Source: JAPULR01 sp963665075
GTDB taxonomy: Bacteria; Chloroflexota; Dehalococcoidia; Lucifugimonadales; GCA-2712585
Length of the DNA: 64,000 bases
Direction: 5' to 3'
NCBI GenBank assembly: GCA_963665075.1
Contig: OY762063.1
Coordinates: 558,001 to 622,000 of the forward strand
A program made the position numbers and the translations under genes. Every line of letters starts with the position of its first letter. The first letter of the stretch is position 1. The notes beneath the pieces are model-generated. The model searched no databases. It had not been told where the DNA came from and saw only the letters and a program-made list of their open reading frames with translations. Shown piece by piece: positions 41,134 to 49,589 of the stretch.

Positions 41134-43004
41134 ATGAATCCACTGTTGGGACTGATGGTAACATTGTGCCTTGTACTTATAGCTTGCGACGCGCAGCCGA
41201 AACCTGTTGAGGAGGTCCACCGATACGCTTATCCCTCCGTTGCCCATACCCCACCTTCGATAGACCAGCAGATTTTTGACGCTGACCTGATAGTGGTGGC
41301 TATCCTTACCTCGGCATCGGCAGGGGTAGAGACGATTCCTGGAGATGCCGGCGTGACTTCTACCTATTTACCCAAGCAAATCATTAGCTTCCGCGCTGTG
41401 GAGTACCTCAAAGGCACCGGACCTACTACGTTAACTGTGGAGGTAATGGACGACGGGCCAGTTTACACGGAGGGCGACCTTTACGAAGGATACCTACTGA
41501 GGCGAATGCCCTCAAAGCCGCCACAGAAATCTTGGCCAAACGCAACACCGCTTGGGACAATCATCCTGGGGTCCTCTTCCTACAAGGGCCCCTCACTTCC
41601 AGCGATGTGTCCGGGGTGTCCGCTGCTGGGGTGTACGGCTTTACCTATGCCCATTTCGAGGCTTATTCGGACTTTGACTACTCAATTGACACCCTAAGCC
41701 GCACATGGCTTCCGGCTTAGGAAGATCCGACTGATGAGGTTGATTCGACATCCAGTCATACCGATGAAACTGAATTCATCACCGACGGGACAGAGACGCC
41801 GTTTCCAGTGATATCTCTTACGTCCCTAAAAGCGCGTATATCCGAGGTAAATACGATGCTGGAGGCTGGTGAGAACATTGAAGGATATGCTGAATGAGTA
41901 AGGGCTTCTTTGGTGAGAGAGCGTTACTATCGGGATAGGATAGGACCACCTATACCTCAGGAGAAATCAATCAAATCAGGGTTGGCAGGTGGGGAAGAGT
42001 TGGCGATGTCTGGCAAGGTTTGGTATGACGAGTACATGATTAGGACGGTTAGCGGACCGAACGCGGAGTTGTTTGACATACTCAATGTTGATGACGACAC
42101 AGACCCGTCCAATGGGCATTATGTTTCAGAGGTCACCACCCGCCCTCTGCCCGCGGGAGTATATTCGGTTAACTTCCATCTGAGGCTTCCCCGAGATCTG
42201 CTTTGCAACTTTAACCCCTCGCACAATAACTATTACACTTTTAATGTAACCGTCATCGCCCCCGTAGGCATCCTCCACGAAGCTTTCTTCGACCCCACAG
42301 AAGCTGGGGAGGATGAGGTTTCGCCGGCGTCGTTCAGCGTTGGGGGAGCGGCTACGGAGATAACGGGGTTGGAGTGGACGGACGGGAAGGTGGTTTTGAG
42401 TCTGGACCCCGTCGTTTCGCTGGACGGGTACACGTTGGACTTCATCGAATTGGACGGGACGGCGTCGTTGAATCTTCGGGGTTTGGACGTGGCAGAGCGA
42501 TCCAGGGCCGGGGACGGATCTGGGGCGTTGAAGTGGGCGGTGGCGAATGAGCCGTGGGACGACGGGGACAAGCTGATGCTTCGTATACGTGAAGACGGCG
42601 CGGCGGCGCCTCCAACGCCGGAACCGACGCCAACGCCCACCCCGACTCCAACGCCGAGTCCGACGCCGTCTCCCACTCCCACGCCGACGCCCGAGCCTGT
42701 GGTGACGTTGACGGCTACGCGGGGTTCGGATAAGACGTCGGCGACGGTGTCGTGGACGAAGTACGGGGAGAGCAATTTCGATTATTATCGGTTCGTGGTG
42801 TGCACGGAGGCGCAGTTCAGCGGGACGTCTTGCAGCGGGACGGTGTACCGGAGCGAGGCGTATTCCAACGCGGATACGTTGGGGCCTGTGACGGTGACGG
42901 GGCTGGAGGCGGCGACGGGGTATGGGGTGATTTTGCAGGTGTGGCGGAAGGGGGTGACGGGGGCGTTGAAGTTTTACGCGACGATTGCGGCGTCTGGGGG
43001 TTAG
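41134..43004 (+). pseudogene. Broken lipoprotein gene, paralogue of 47490-49577
   Basis: It starts MNPLLGLMVTLCLVLIACDAQ (lipobox LIAC). Frame 1 matches the paralogue through VEYLKGTGPTTLTVEV, then homology continues in the next frame from about 41470-41490 (PGVLFL, DYSIDTLSRTWLPA). That frame has a TAG at 41718-41720 and a TGA at 41895-41897. Beyond, 364 open codons include a conserved middle domain, a PTPTP linker and one C-terminal FN3-like domain (VTLTATRGSDKTSATVSWTKY...VTGALKFYATIAASGG). The 3' part (from about 42240) is nearly identical to the paralogue, the 5' part much less so. One frameshift and two stops make a full-length product unlikely; the 41910-43004 part could still be translated. 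Confidence 0.82.
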
Positions 43005-43022
43005 GGGAGTCACCCCCATCCC
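42999..43022 (-). repeat. Hairpin B tail in reversed orientation
   Basis: TTAGGGGAGTCACCCCCATCC is the reverse complement of the usual GGATGGGGGTGACTCCCC tail. It directly follows the broken lipoprotein gene, exactly as the forward tail follows the intact gene at 47476-47492. It is the only reversed copy noticed in the window. Confidence 0.85.
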
Positions 43023-43083
43023 CTCATTGACCCTCCCCGCATACTCCATTACACTTGCCTCACTCAATGGCAAGGAGGCGCCC

Positions 43084-43977
43084 ATGTCCCAATTCGGAGA
43101 AGGCAAGTTCACGTATAGCTTGGCGGAAGGATGGGGCGATCTGCCCGAAGGCCACGAGTTCGGCCAGGTGGCGGGCGTGGCGGCGGACTCTCAGGGTCGC
43201 GTCCATCTCTTCAATCGGAGCGCCCATCCGGTGCAGGTCTTCGACATGGAAGGCAATTTCCTCCGTTCCTGGGGGTCGGGCGCTTTCGCGAATCCCCACG
43301 GCATCACCATCGCGCCCGACGACACCTACTGGCTCGCCGACAGGGACGCCCACGTCGTCCAGCACTACTCCGTCGAGGGCGTGCTGCTGCTGACCATCGG
43401 CAATCCCAACCAGCCATCCAACACGGGCTATAACGCAGACGAGGGAATGGTCCAGCGGGCCGCCGGGCCTTTCAATCTGCCCACCAAGGTCGCCCTCGGC
43501 CCGGACGACGAAATTTTCGTCGCCGACGGTTACGGCAACTGCCGCGTCCACCGATTCAACGCCGACGGCGAGCTCATCCAGTCCTGGGGCGAACCCGGCG
43601 ACGGCCCCGGCGAGTTCAATCTACCCCACAGCCTATGGGTTGACGGCGACGGTCGCGTGCTGGTCTGCGACCGCGAGAATCATCGCATCCAGATTTTCAC
43701 CCGACAGGGATTTCACCTCGCCACCTGGGACGGGTTCATGCAGCCCACCGACATCTACATCGACCCAGACGGCATCGTCTACGTGTCCGAACTGGGCGAC
43801 CGGGTCAGCATCCTCGACCTGGAAGGCAATCTGCTGGCTCGGTGGGGCGACGAGCGCAGCCAGGAACCCGGCAGCTTCTGGGGCGCCCACGGGATCTGGG
43901 TCTGCGGCAAAGGCGACATCTACGTCAGCGAGGTGCTGGAAGGCCAGCGCGTCCAGAAGTTTACCCGCGCTTCGTAA
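43084..43977 (+). CDS. NHL-repeat beta-propeller protein
   Basis: The protein has 297 residues. The N-terminal EGKFTYSLAEGWGDLPEGHEFGQVAGVAAD matches the 5820 and 30179 subfamily. Blades include VHLFNRSAHPVQVFDMEG, IFVADGYGNCRVHRFNADGELIQSWGEPG, VLVCDRENHRIQIFTRQG and IYVSEVLEGQRVQKF. No signal peptide. AAGGAGG lies well before ATG 43084; a TACACT at 43050-43055 is a possible -10. Third-position C and G are more balanced than in genes before 41 kb. It leads a three-gene run with the Ldh and lhgO genes. Confidence 0.87.
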   Translation: MSQFGEGKFTYSLAEGWGDLPEGHEFGQVAGVAADSQGRVHLFNRSAHPVQVFDMEGNFLRSWGSGAFANPHGITIAPDDTYWLADRDAHVVQHYSVEGVLLLTIGNPNQPSNTGYNADEGMVQRAAGPFNLPTKVALGPDDEIFVADGYGNCRVHRFNADGELIQSWGEPGDGPGEFNLPHSLWVDGDGRVLVCDRENHRIQIFTRQGFHLATWDGFMQPTDIYIDPDGIVYVSELGDRVSILDLEGNLLARWGDERSQEPGSFWGAHGIWVCGKGDIYVSEVLEGQRVQKFTRAS

Positions 43978-43999
43978 CCTGATAATGGAGGCATAACCC

Positions 44000-45088
44000 T
44001 TGGCGGAACAGGCAGCATCAGCCGCAAACCTTCGCGTTAGAGTCAACCCCGACGGCCTGCGCACCACAGTCCAAAAGATCCTGATGCACGTCGGCGTGCC
44101 CGCCGACGATGCGCTCACCGGCGCGGACGTGCTGGTGAAGGCGGATATGATGGGCGTGGAAAGCCACGGCGTTTCCAATATGCTGGAGCGCTACGTGGAG
44201 CGATTCCAGGCCGACATTATGAACCCCAAGCCCGACTGGCGCATCGTCCGCGAAACCCCCGGCACCGCGACCATTGATGCCGACCGAGCCTTGGGCGTCG
44301 TCATCACCCCCAAGGCGATGGAAATCGCCATCGAAAAGGCCAGGAACGTGGGCGTCGGGATGGTAACCGTGGGGAATACGCGGCACCTCGGTATGGCCGT
44401 CTACCACGCCATGATGGCCCTGGAGCACGATATGATAGGCGTCTGCATGTCCAGCGTTCGCCCCACCGTCCTTCCCTCCTTGGGCAGCACGGTCCGGCTG
44501 GGCACCAACCCCATCGCCGTCGCCGCTCCCGCCGGAACCCACCCCCCCTTCGTCTTCGACGCCGCCACCAGCGTCGTCCCAGACAACAAGGTGGACATCG
44601 TCCGTCGGCTCGGCGGCAACCTGTTTCCTGGCTGGATTGGCGACGAGAAAGGGACGCCTATCATGGAGGCCGTGCCCGCGCCCCCGCGCGACGGCTACCA
44701 GCTGCTTCCCCTGGGCAGCATACCCCAGACGGGGGCCCACAAGGGCTACGGACTGGCGTGCGTGGTGGACATTCTCTGCGGGGGTCTGTCGGGTTCTCGC
44801 TACGGCGCAACCCGTCCAGCCGAAGAAGTCGCCCACACCGTAGCCGCCTACAACATCGACGCGTTCATCGAAGTCGATACGTTCAAGGCCCAGATGGACG
44901 AGTGGCTCCAGACGCTTAAGGACACGCCTCCCGCGCCGGGCGCTGACCGCGTCCTCGTCGCCGGACAGATGGAATGGGAAGCGGAGCAGGACCGGAAGGC
45001 CAACGGCATCCCCCTGCACCCCGACGTCATCCGGTGGTTCCGCGACACCTGCGCCCAGATGGACATCCCTTTCACCCTGGAGCCGTAG
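44000..45088 (+). CDS. Ldh family oxidoreductase
   Basis: The protein has 362 residues. Same Ldh_2 family as 10111: MGVESHGVSNM, VGNTRHLGMAVYHAMMALEHDMIGVCMS, LGTNPIAVAAPAG and AHKGYGLACVVDILCGGLSGS. The start is TTG 44000 with GGAGG 9 bases upstream. It lies 22 bp after the NHL gene and 1 bp before lhgO, so these are probably co-transcribed. Next to an L-2-hydroxyglutarate oxidase, a 2-hydroxyacid substrate is plausible (inference). Confidence 0.9.
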   Translation: MAEQAASAANLRVRVNPDGLRTTVQKILMHVGVPADDALTGADVLVKADMMGVESHGVSNMLERYVERFQADIMNPKPDWRIVRETPGTATIDADRALGVVITPKAMEIAIEKARNVGVGMVTVGNTRHLGMAVYHAMMALEHDMIGVCMSSVRPTVLPSLGSTVRLGTNPIAVAAPAGTHPPFVFDAATSVVPDNKVDIVRRLGGNLFPGWIGDEKGTPIMEAVPAPPRDGYQLLPLGSIPQTGAHKGYGLACVVDILCGGLSGSRYGATRPAEEVAHTVAAYNIDAFIEVDTFKAQMDEWLQTLKDTPPAPGADRVLVAGQMEWEAEQDRKANGIPLHPDVIRWFRDTCAQMDIPFTLEP

Positions 45089-45089
45089 G

Positions 45090-46304
45090 TTGAGTTCAAC
45101 CTGGGACGTGGCCGTCATCGGCGGAGGCATCATCGGCCTGTCATCCGCCCTTCACCTCACGCGCCTCTACCCCAAAACCCGCGTCGTCGTCCTGGAAAAA
45201 GAATCGCAACTCGCCCTCCACCAGACGGGCCACAACAGCGGCGTCATCCACTCCGGCGTCTACTACAAGCAGGGTTCACGCAAGGCCGTATTCTGTGTGG
45301 AAGGGGTCAAGCGCCTCAAGCAGTATTGCCACGACAAGGGAATCGAGTACGACCAATGCGGCAAGGTCATAGTCGCCACGGAAGAGTCGGAACTGCCCGG
45401 TCTGGACGAAATCTACCGACGCGGGACCGACAACGGAGTTCCAGACCTTCGCATCATCGACGCCGACGAACTCGCCGAAATCGAACCCCACACGCGCGGC
45501 ATCAAAGCCCTCCACGTCCCAGGCACCGCCGTGGTGGACTTCAGCCGCGTATCGCAAGCCTACGCCGACGACATCCGACACAACGGCGGCGAAATCCTCA
45601 CCGGCCGCAAGCTTATCAACGTCCACAAAAACGCCAACGACCTGACTCTTGAGACCAACCAGGGCGAAGTCCGCTGCCGCTATCTCATCAACTGCGCCGG
45701 CCTCTACGCCGACACCGTAGCCCGCGCCCTCGGCGCTCCCGACAACGTCCGAATCATCCCCTTCCGGGGCGAATACTACGTGCTGCGTCCCGAAAGCCGC
45801 GGACTAGTGAGGGGTTTGGTCTATCCCGTGCCGGATCCCCGATTCCCCTTCCTTGGCGTACACTACACCAAGCGCATCAACGGCGAAGTCGAGGCAGGAC
45901 CCAACGCCGTCCTGGCCTGGGCGCGGGAGGGATACCGCAAGACCAACGTCAACCTCCCCGAGGCATTCCGACACCTGACCTATCCCGGCTTCTGGAGGAT
46001 GACCCTACGCACCTGGCGCGTGGGCCTAGCCGAAATGCACCGTTCCGTGATGAAAAGCGTCTTCGTCAAAGACCTGCAAAAGCTCATCCCTGAAGTGCGC
46101 TCCCAAGACCTGACTCACGGCGGCGCCGGCGTCCGCGCCCAAGCGGTCAGCCGCGACGGGAGACTCCTTGACGACTTCAGCATCCAGCAAACCCCCGGCG
46201 CCATCCACGTCCTCAACGCCCCGTCACCCGGCGCCACTTCATCCCTCTCCATCGGCCACCACGTCGCGCTCATGGCGGGCGAATCCTTCAACCTGAAGGG
46301 TTAA
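45090..46304 (+). CDS. lhgO: L-2-hydroxyglutarate oxidase/dehydrogenase-type FAD protein
   Basis: The protein has 404 residues. FAD-binding DVAVIGGGIIGLSSALHL at the N-terminus, then HQTGHNSGVIHSGVYYKQGSRKAVFCVEG, a hallmark of L-2-hydroxyglutarate oxidases (LhgO/YgaF, DAO family), FRGEYYVLRPESRGLVRGLVYPVPDPRFPFLGVHYT and a C-terminal APSPGATSSLSIG. It oxidises L-2-hydroxyglutarate to 2-oxoglutarate. TTG 45090 has GGAG 7 bases upstream inside the Ldh gene end, which implies coupling. Its stop overlaps the stop of the convergent monooxygenase (shared TTAA). Confidence 0.92.
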   Translation: MSSTWDVAVIGGGIIGLSSALHLTRLYPKTRVVVLEKESQLALHQTGHNSGVIHSGVYYKQGSRKAVFCVEGVKRLKQYCHDKGIEYDQCGKVIVATEESELPGLDEIYRRGTDNGVPDLRIIDADELAEIEPHTRGIKALHVPGTAVVDFSRVSQAYADDIRHNGGEILTGRKLINVHKNANDLTLETNQGEVRCRYLINCAGLYADTVARALGAPDNVRIIPFRGEYYVLRPESRGLVRGLVYPVPDPRFPFLGVHYTKRINGEVEAGPNAVLAWAREGYRKTNVNLPEAFRHLTYPGFWRMTLRTWRVGLAEMHRSVMKSVFVKDLQKLIPEVRSQDLTHGGAGVRAQAVSRDGRLLDDFSIQQTPGAIHVLNAPSPGATSSLSIGHHVALMAGESFNLKG

Positions 46305-47335
46305 TCTCGAAACAGCGGCGCGACCTCTTCCGCGAACAGCTTCATCGAATTCTGAACCTTGTCGCGCGCCATGTGGCTCGGACTCATCCCCAGCAGCACG
46401 TTCCGCGCCCCCACGTCCCGCAACTCCCCAATCTTCTCCGCCACGTACCGAGGCGTCCCCGCCAGCAGATAATGCTCCGGCATCGACGAAATCGAAGGCG
46501 GCGTCGGTATCGGGTCCACGTACTCCGTTGGATTCAACTTCGCCCGCGCCTCGCTGATGTGCGCCCGTTCCGCCTGAAACGCCGGGACCGCCTCTTCCAA
46601 CGCCTGCTCGCGGCTCTCCGCCACGTACACACTCCGCCGCACCCATGTCTCCTCCATGCACCACTTCACGTGCGCCTCATCGAACCCCGCCTCGTACATC
46701 GTCTCCTGATACACCTTCAGCCGATGCGCCGTATCCTCCACGCTATCCACCCCCGTCAGCACCGGACGCCCCCGCCGCGCCATCTCCAGCATCGACTCCA
46801 TGCTGATGCACGCGCGAATCAACGGCGGATGCGGCTCCTGATACGTCTTCGGACGCATAATCGGCACCTGCACCTGCCAATACTCCCCCTGAAAGTCCAA
46901 CCCATCCGCCGTCCACGCCTTCAACAGCAAATCCTCCGCCTCATCCAGCCTCCGCCGCCCCTCCTCAATCGTCGTCCCGAACCCCATATACTCATAAGCG
47001 TTATACGCCGACCCCCGCCCCGTTCCCACAATCAGCCGCCCGTGGCTGAGATTGTCCAACAGCGCCGTCTGCGCCGCCAGCTTCACCGGATGATGGAACG
47101 CCATCTGCACCACGGCGAACCCAATCTTGATTCGACGCGTCCGCGCCGCCACCGCCGCTCCGAACACCACCGGGTCCGCGTACACCGTATCCCCACCGAA
47201 GTAATGCTCCGTCAGCCAGATAGAGTCATACCCCAGCGCGTCCGCCAGCTCCGCCTCCTTCAACGTACTATCGATAATCCCGCTATCCATGCCGGGATCT
47301 GGACTTATCTGAAGCACAAACGGCCCAAAGCGCAT
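46301..47335 (-). CDS. LLM class flavin-dependent oxidoreductase (luciferase-like)
   Basis: The protein has 344 residues. The bacterial luciferase-like barrel (PF00296) is visible: AELADALGYDSIWLTEHYFGGDT, RRIKIGFAVVQMAFHHPVKLAAQTALLDNLSHGRLIVGTGRG, YMGFGTTIEEGRRRLDEAEDLLLKAW, and a late YLLAGTPRYVAEKIGELRDVG. These are FMNH2- or F420-dependent monooxygenases or dehydrogenases. ATG 47335 is used; the frame extends to 47386 without a better signal. Convergent with lhgO. Confidence 0.9.
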   Translation of the reverse strand: MRFGPFVLQISPDPGMDSGIIDSTLKEAELADALGYDSIWLTEHYFGGDTVYADPVVFGAAVAARTRRIKIGFAVVQMAFHHPVKLAAQTALLDNLSHGRLIVGTGRGSAYNAYEYMGFGTTIEEGRRRLDEAEDLLLKAWTADGLDFQGEYWQVQVPIMRPKTYQEPHPPLIRACISMESMLEMARRGRPVLTGVDSVEDTAHRLKVYQETMYEAGFDEAHVKWCMEETWVRRSVYVAESREQALEEAVPAFQAERAHISEARAKLNPTEYVDPIPTPPSISSMPEHYLLAGTPRYVAEKIGELRDVGARNVLLGMSPSHMARDKVQNSMKLFAEEVAPLFRD

Positions 47336-47427
47336 GACGCATCCCACTCCCAATAATACTCGCAAACGCCCGCCACAGACTCCCAAATCAACGAACGCGC
47401 CCGCCCATTATACCACGCCACCCGCCC

Positions 47428-47492
47428 GCTCACCCTGAGCCTGTCCTGAGCTTGTCCAAGGGCTTGTCTAAGGGATGGGCGTGACTCCCCTA
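47428..47492 (+). repeat. Degenerate hairpin C joined to a hairpin B tail
   Basis: CGCTCACCCTGAGCCTGTCC, duplicated CTTGTC-AAGGG units, then GGATGGGCGTGACTCCCC in the usual orientation. It lies just after the stop of the intact lipoprotein gene and matches, as reverse complement, the sequence after the broken copy (42999-43022). Confidence 0.82.
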
Positions 47493-49577
47493 ACTCCCCC
47501 CAGCCCCAATCGTCGCGTAGAACTTCAACGCCCCCGTCACCCCCTTCCGCCACACCTGCAAAATCACCCCATACCCCGTCGCCGCCTCCAGCCCCGTCAC
47601 CGTCACAGGCCCCAACGTATCCGCGTCGAAATACGCCGGACTCCCATACACCGTCCCGCTGCAAGACGCCCCGCTGAACTGCGCCTCCGTGCACACCACG
47701 AACCGATAATAGTCGAAGTTGCTCTCCTCATACTTCGTCCACGACACCGTCGCCGTCGTCTTATCCGAGCCCCGCGTCGCCGTCAACGTCACCAACGGCG
47801 GCGGAATCGTCGCGTAGAACTTCAACGCCCCCGTCACACCCTTCCGCCACACCTGCAAAATCACCTCATACCCCGTCGCCGCGTCAAGCCCCGTCACCGT
47901 CACAGGCCCCAGCGTGTCCGCGTCGGAATACGCCTCGCTCCGGTACACCGTCCCGCTGCAAGACGTCCCGCTGAACTGCGCCTCCGTGCACACTACGAAC
48001 CGATAGTAGTCGAAATTGCTCTCCACGTACTTCGTCCACGACACCGTTGCCGACGTCTTGTCCGAACCCCGCGCCGCCGTCAGCGTCACCACAGGCTCAG
48101 GCGTAGGCGTGGGCGTGGGAGACGGCGTCGGACTCGGCGTCGGGGTTGGTGTGGGCGTAGGCGTCGGTTCAGGCGTTGGAGGCGCCGCCGCGCCGTCCTC
48201 ACGGATACGAAGCATCAACTTGTCCCCATCCTCCCACGGCTCATTCGCCACTGCCCATTTCAACGTCCCAGACCCGTCCCCGGACCTGGACCGCTCTGCC
48301 ACGTCCGAGCCGCGAAGATTCAACGACGCCGTCCCGTCCAACTCGATGAAGTCCAACGTATACCCGTCCAGAGAAACGACGGGGTCCAGATTCAACACCA
48401 CCTTCCCGTCCGCCCAATCCAACCCCGTTATCTCCGTATCCGTCCCCCCAACGCTGAACCCCGCCGGCGAAACCTCATCCTCCCCCGACTCCACAGGATC
48501 AAAAAACGCCTCATGCAACGTCCCCGCAGGTGCCGTAACGGTTACAACCCAATCTAGCTTTCCCGTCCCAGGTTTAAAATCACAGGGAATATATCGGTAC
48601 ATAATGGTATTGTCTCTAAAGTTGTACACTCCAAGAGGCAAGGGACGAGCAGTTGCGAGCCGAGTCGCATACCCATCAGTGGCGCTTTTATTGTTGTCAA
48701 TGTTTCTCGTACTAAAGAGTTCTGCATCCTTACCAGAAATCCAAATGTTGTCGTAGCCCTTCTGACCATGAGAAGGTTCATAATCATGTATAATTGCCCC
48801 AATGCCCATGCCCGAAACCAACGATGCATCTGATTGATAGGGTTTCCATGGCCTTTTATAATACGCTTCAAAGTCTCGGTGAAATTTTAGGTTGCTGATT
48901 GCACTACGGACGCAGAAGTCATATCCCTCTATACCCTTTCCACCCTCCATCCAAGCTATCTTTGTGCGAAGGTCGATAAGAGAAATAGTCTCTTGGGATC
49001 CACCTGTGGCATCTCCGGAGTCCGTGATGAATTCAATACTACTTTCACCAGACGATGCATCTATGGTTTCCGATTCTGTGGGCAGCCAAGCAGGGTCCAA
49101 CGTGTCTATACTGTAGCCCAACCCACTGTAATGTGTATCCGTAAATACGAACGACCCGTTACCTTCACTGGACGCGCCTGAACTCCCTCTACTAAGAAAG
49201 AGTACTGCTTCACGTTTGTCATATTTGCTATCCCGTGAGACTGGATTGGCGTCCACAGTAATCTCCGTTGGCCCGGTGCCCTTTAGGTATTCTGTAACTT
49301 TAAAGCGCATCGGGTAGTTGTCGCCTGACAACAGGGATGCTCTTACGATGACATCAGAGTCATATATCCGCTCCTCAACTGTAGGAGAGCCAGCGTCAAT
49401 GTATCGAGGTCCAGAGACCTGCTCCACACCTACCAAATTAGCTGAAGTAGCAGGCTCAATCACTTCCTTACCACCACAAGAGACGATCACAAGAAGAAGT
49501 CCGCTCGCTAGGGCAAACGCCACAAGCGAAACAAACCATGACTGATCAATATAAAGCTTCTTCGCTCTATTCATCAT
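47490..49577 (-). CDS. Lipoprotein with Pro-Thr linker and two FN3-like domains
   Basis: The protein has 695 residues. Signal peptide with lipobox at VIVSC (C34). An N-terminal domain (SPTVEERIYDSDVIVRASLL...VTEYLKGTGPTEITV), a middle domain, then a segment DEVSPAGFSVGGTDTEITGLDWADGKVVL, a PTPTPTP linker of about 30 residues, and two near-identical FN3-like modules (VTLTAARGSDKTSATVSWTKY... and VTLTATRGSDKTTATVSWTKY...). It is predicted to be exported and lipid-anchored; binding target unknown. It begins 12 bp after the large surface protein gene, so the two form an operon. A broken paralogue lies at 41134. Confidence 0.85.
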   Translation of the reverse strand: MMNRAKKLYIDQSWFVSLVAFALASGLLLVIVSCGGKEVIEPATSANLVGVEQVSGPRYIDAGSPTVEERIYDSDVIVRASLLSGDNYPMRFKVTEYLKGTGPTEITVDANPVSRDSKYDKREAVLFLSRGSSGASSEGNGSFVFTDTHYSGLGYSIDTLDPAWLPTESETIDASSGESSIEFITDSGDATGGSQETISLIDLRTKIAWMEGGKGIEGYDFCVRSAISNLKFHRDFEAYYKRPWKPYQSDASLVSGMGIGAIIHDYEPSHGQKGYDNIWISGKDAELFSTRNIDNNKSATDGYATRLATARPLPLGVYNFRDNTIMYRYIPCDFKPGTGKLDWVVTVTAPAGTLHEAFFDPVESGEDEVSPAGFSVGGTDTEITGLDWADGKVVLNLDPVVSLDGYTLDFIELDGTASLNLRGSDVAERSRSGDGSGTLKWAVANEPWEDGDKLMLRIREDGAAAPPTPEPTPTPTPTPTPSPTPSPTPTPTPEPVVTLTAARGSDKTSATVSWTKYVESNFDYYRFVVCTEAQFSGTSCSGTVYRSEAYSDADTLGPVTVTGLDAATGYEVILQVWRKGVTGALKFYATIPPPLVTLTATRGSDKTTATVSWTKYEESNFDYYRFVVCTEAQFSGASCSGTVYGSPAYFDADTLGPVTVTGLEAATGYGVILQVWRKGVTGALKFYATIGAGGS

Positions 49578-49589
49578 TGTTTCTTGACC

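Noticed and set aside
41895..41897. TGA as selenocysteine in the lipoprotein copy
   Set aside because: The TGA aligns with a Cys codon of the paralogue, but an upstream frameshift and a TAG also interrupt the gene, and no SECIS-like hairpin or selenium gene was seen.
47475..48557. 360-codon + strand ORF rich in R and H
   Set aside because: Shadow of the minus-strand lipoprotein gene; arginine-rich low-complexity translation without a start signal.
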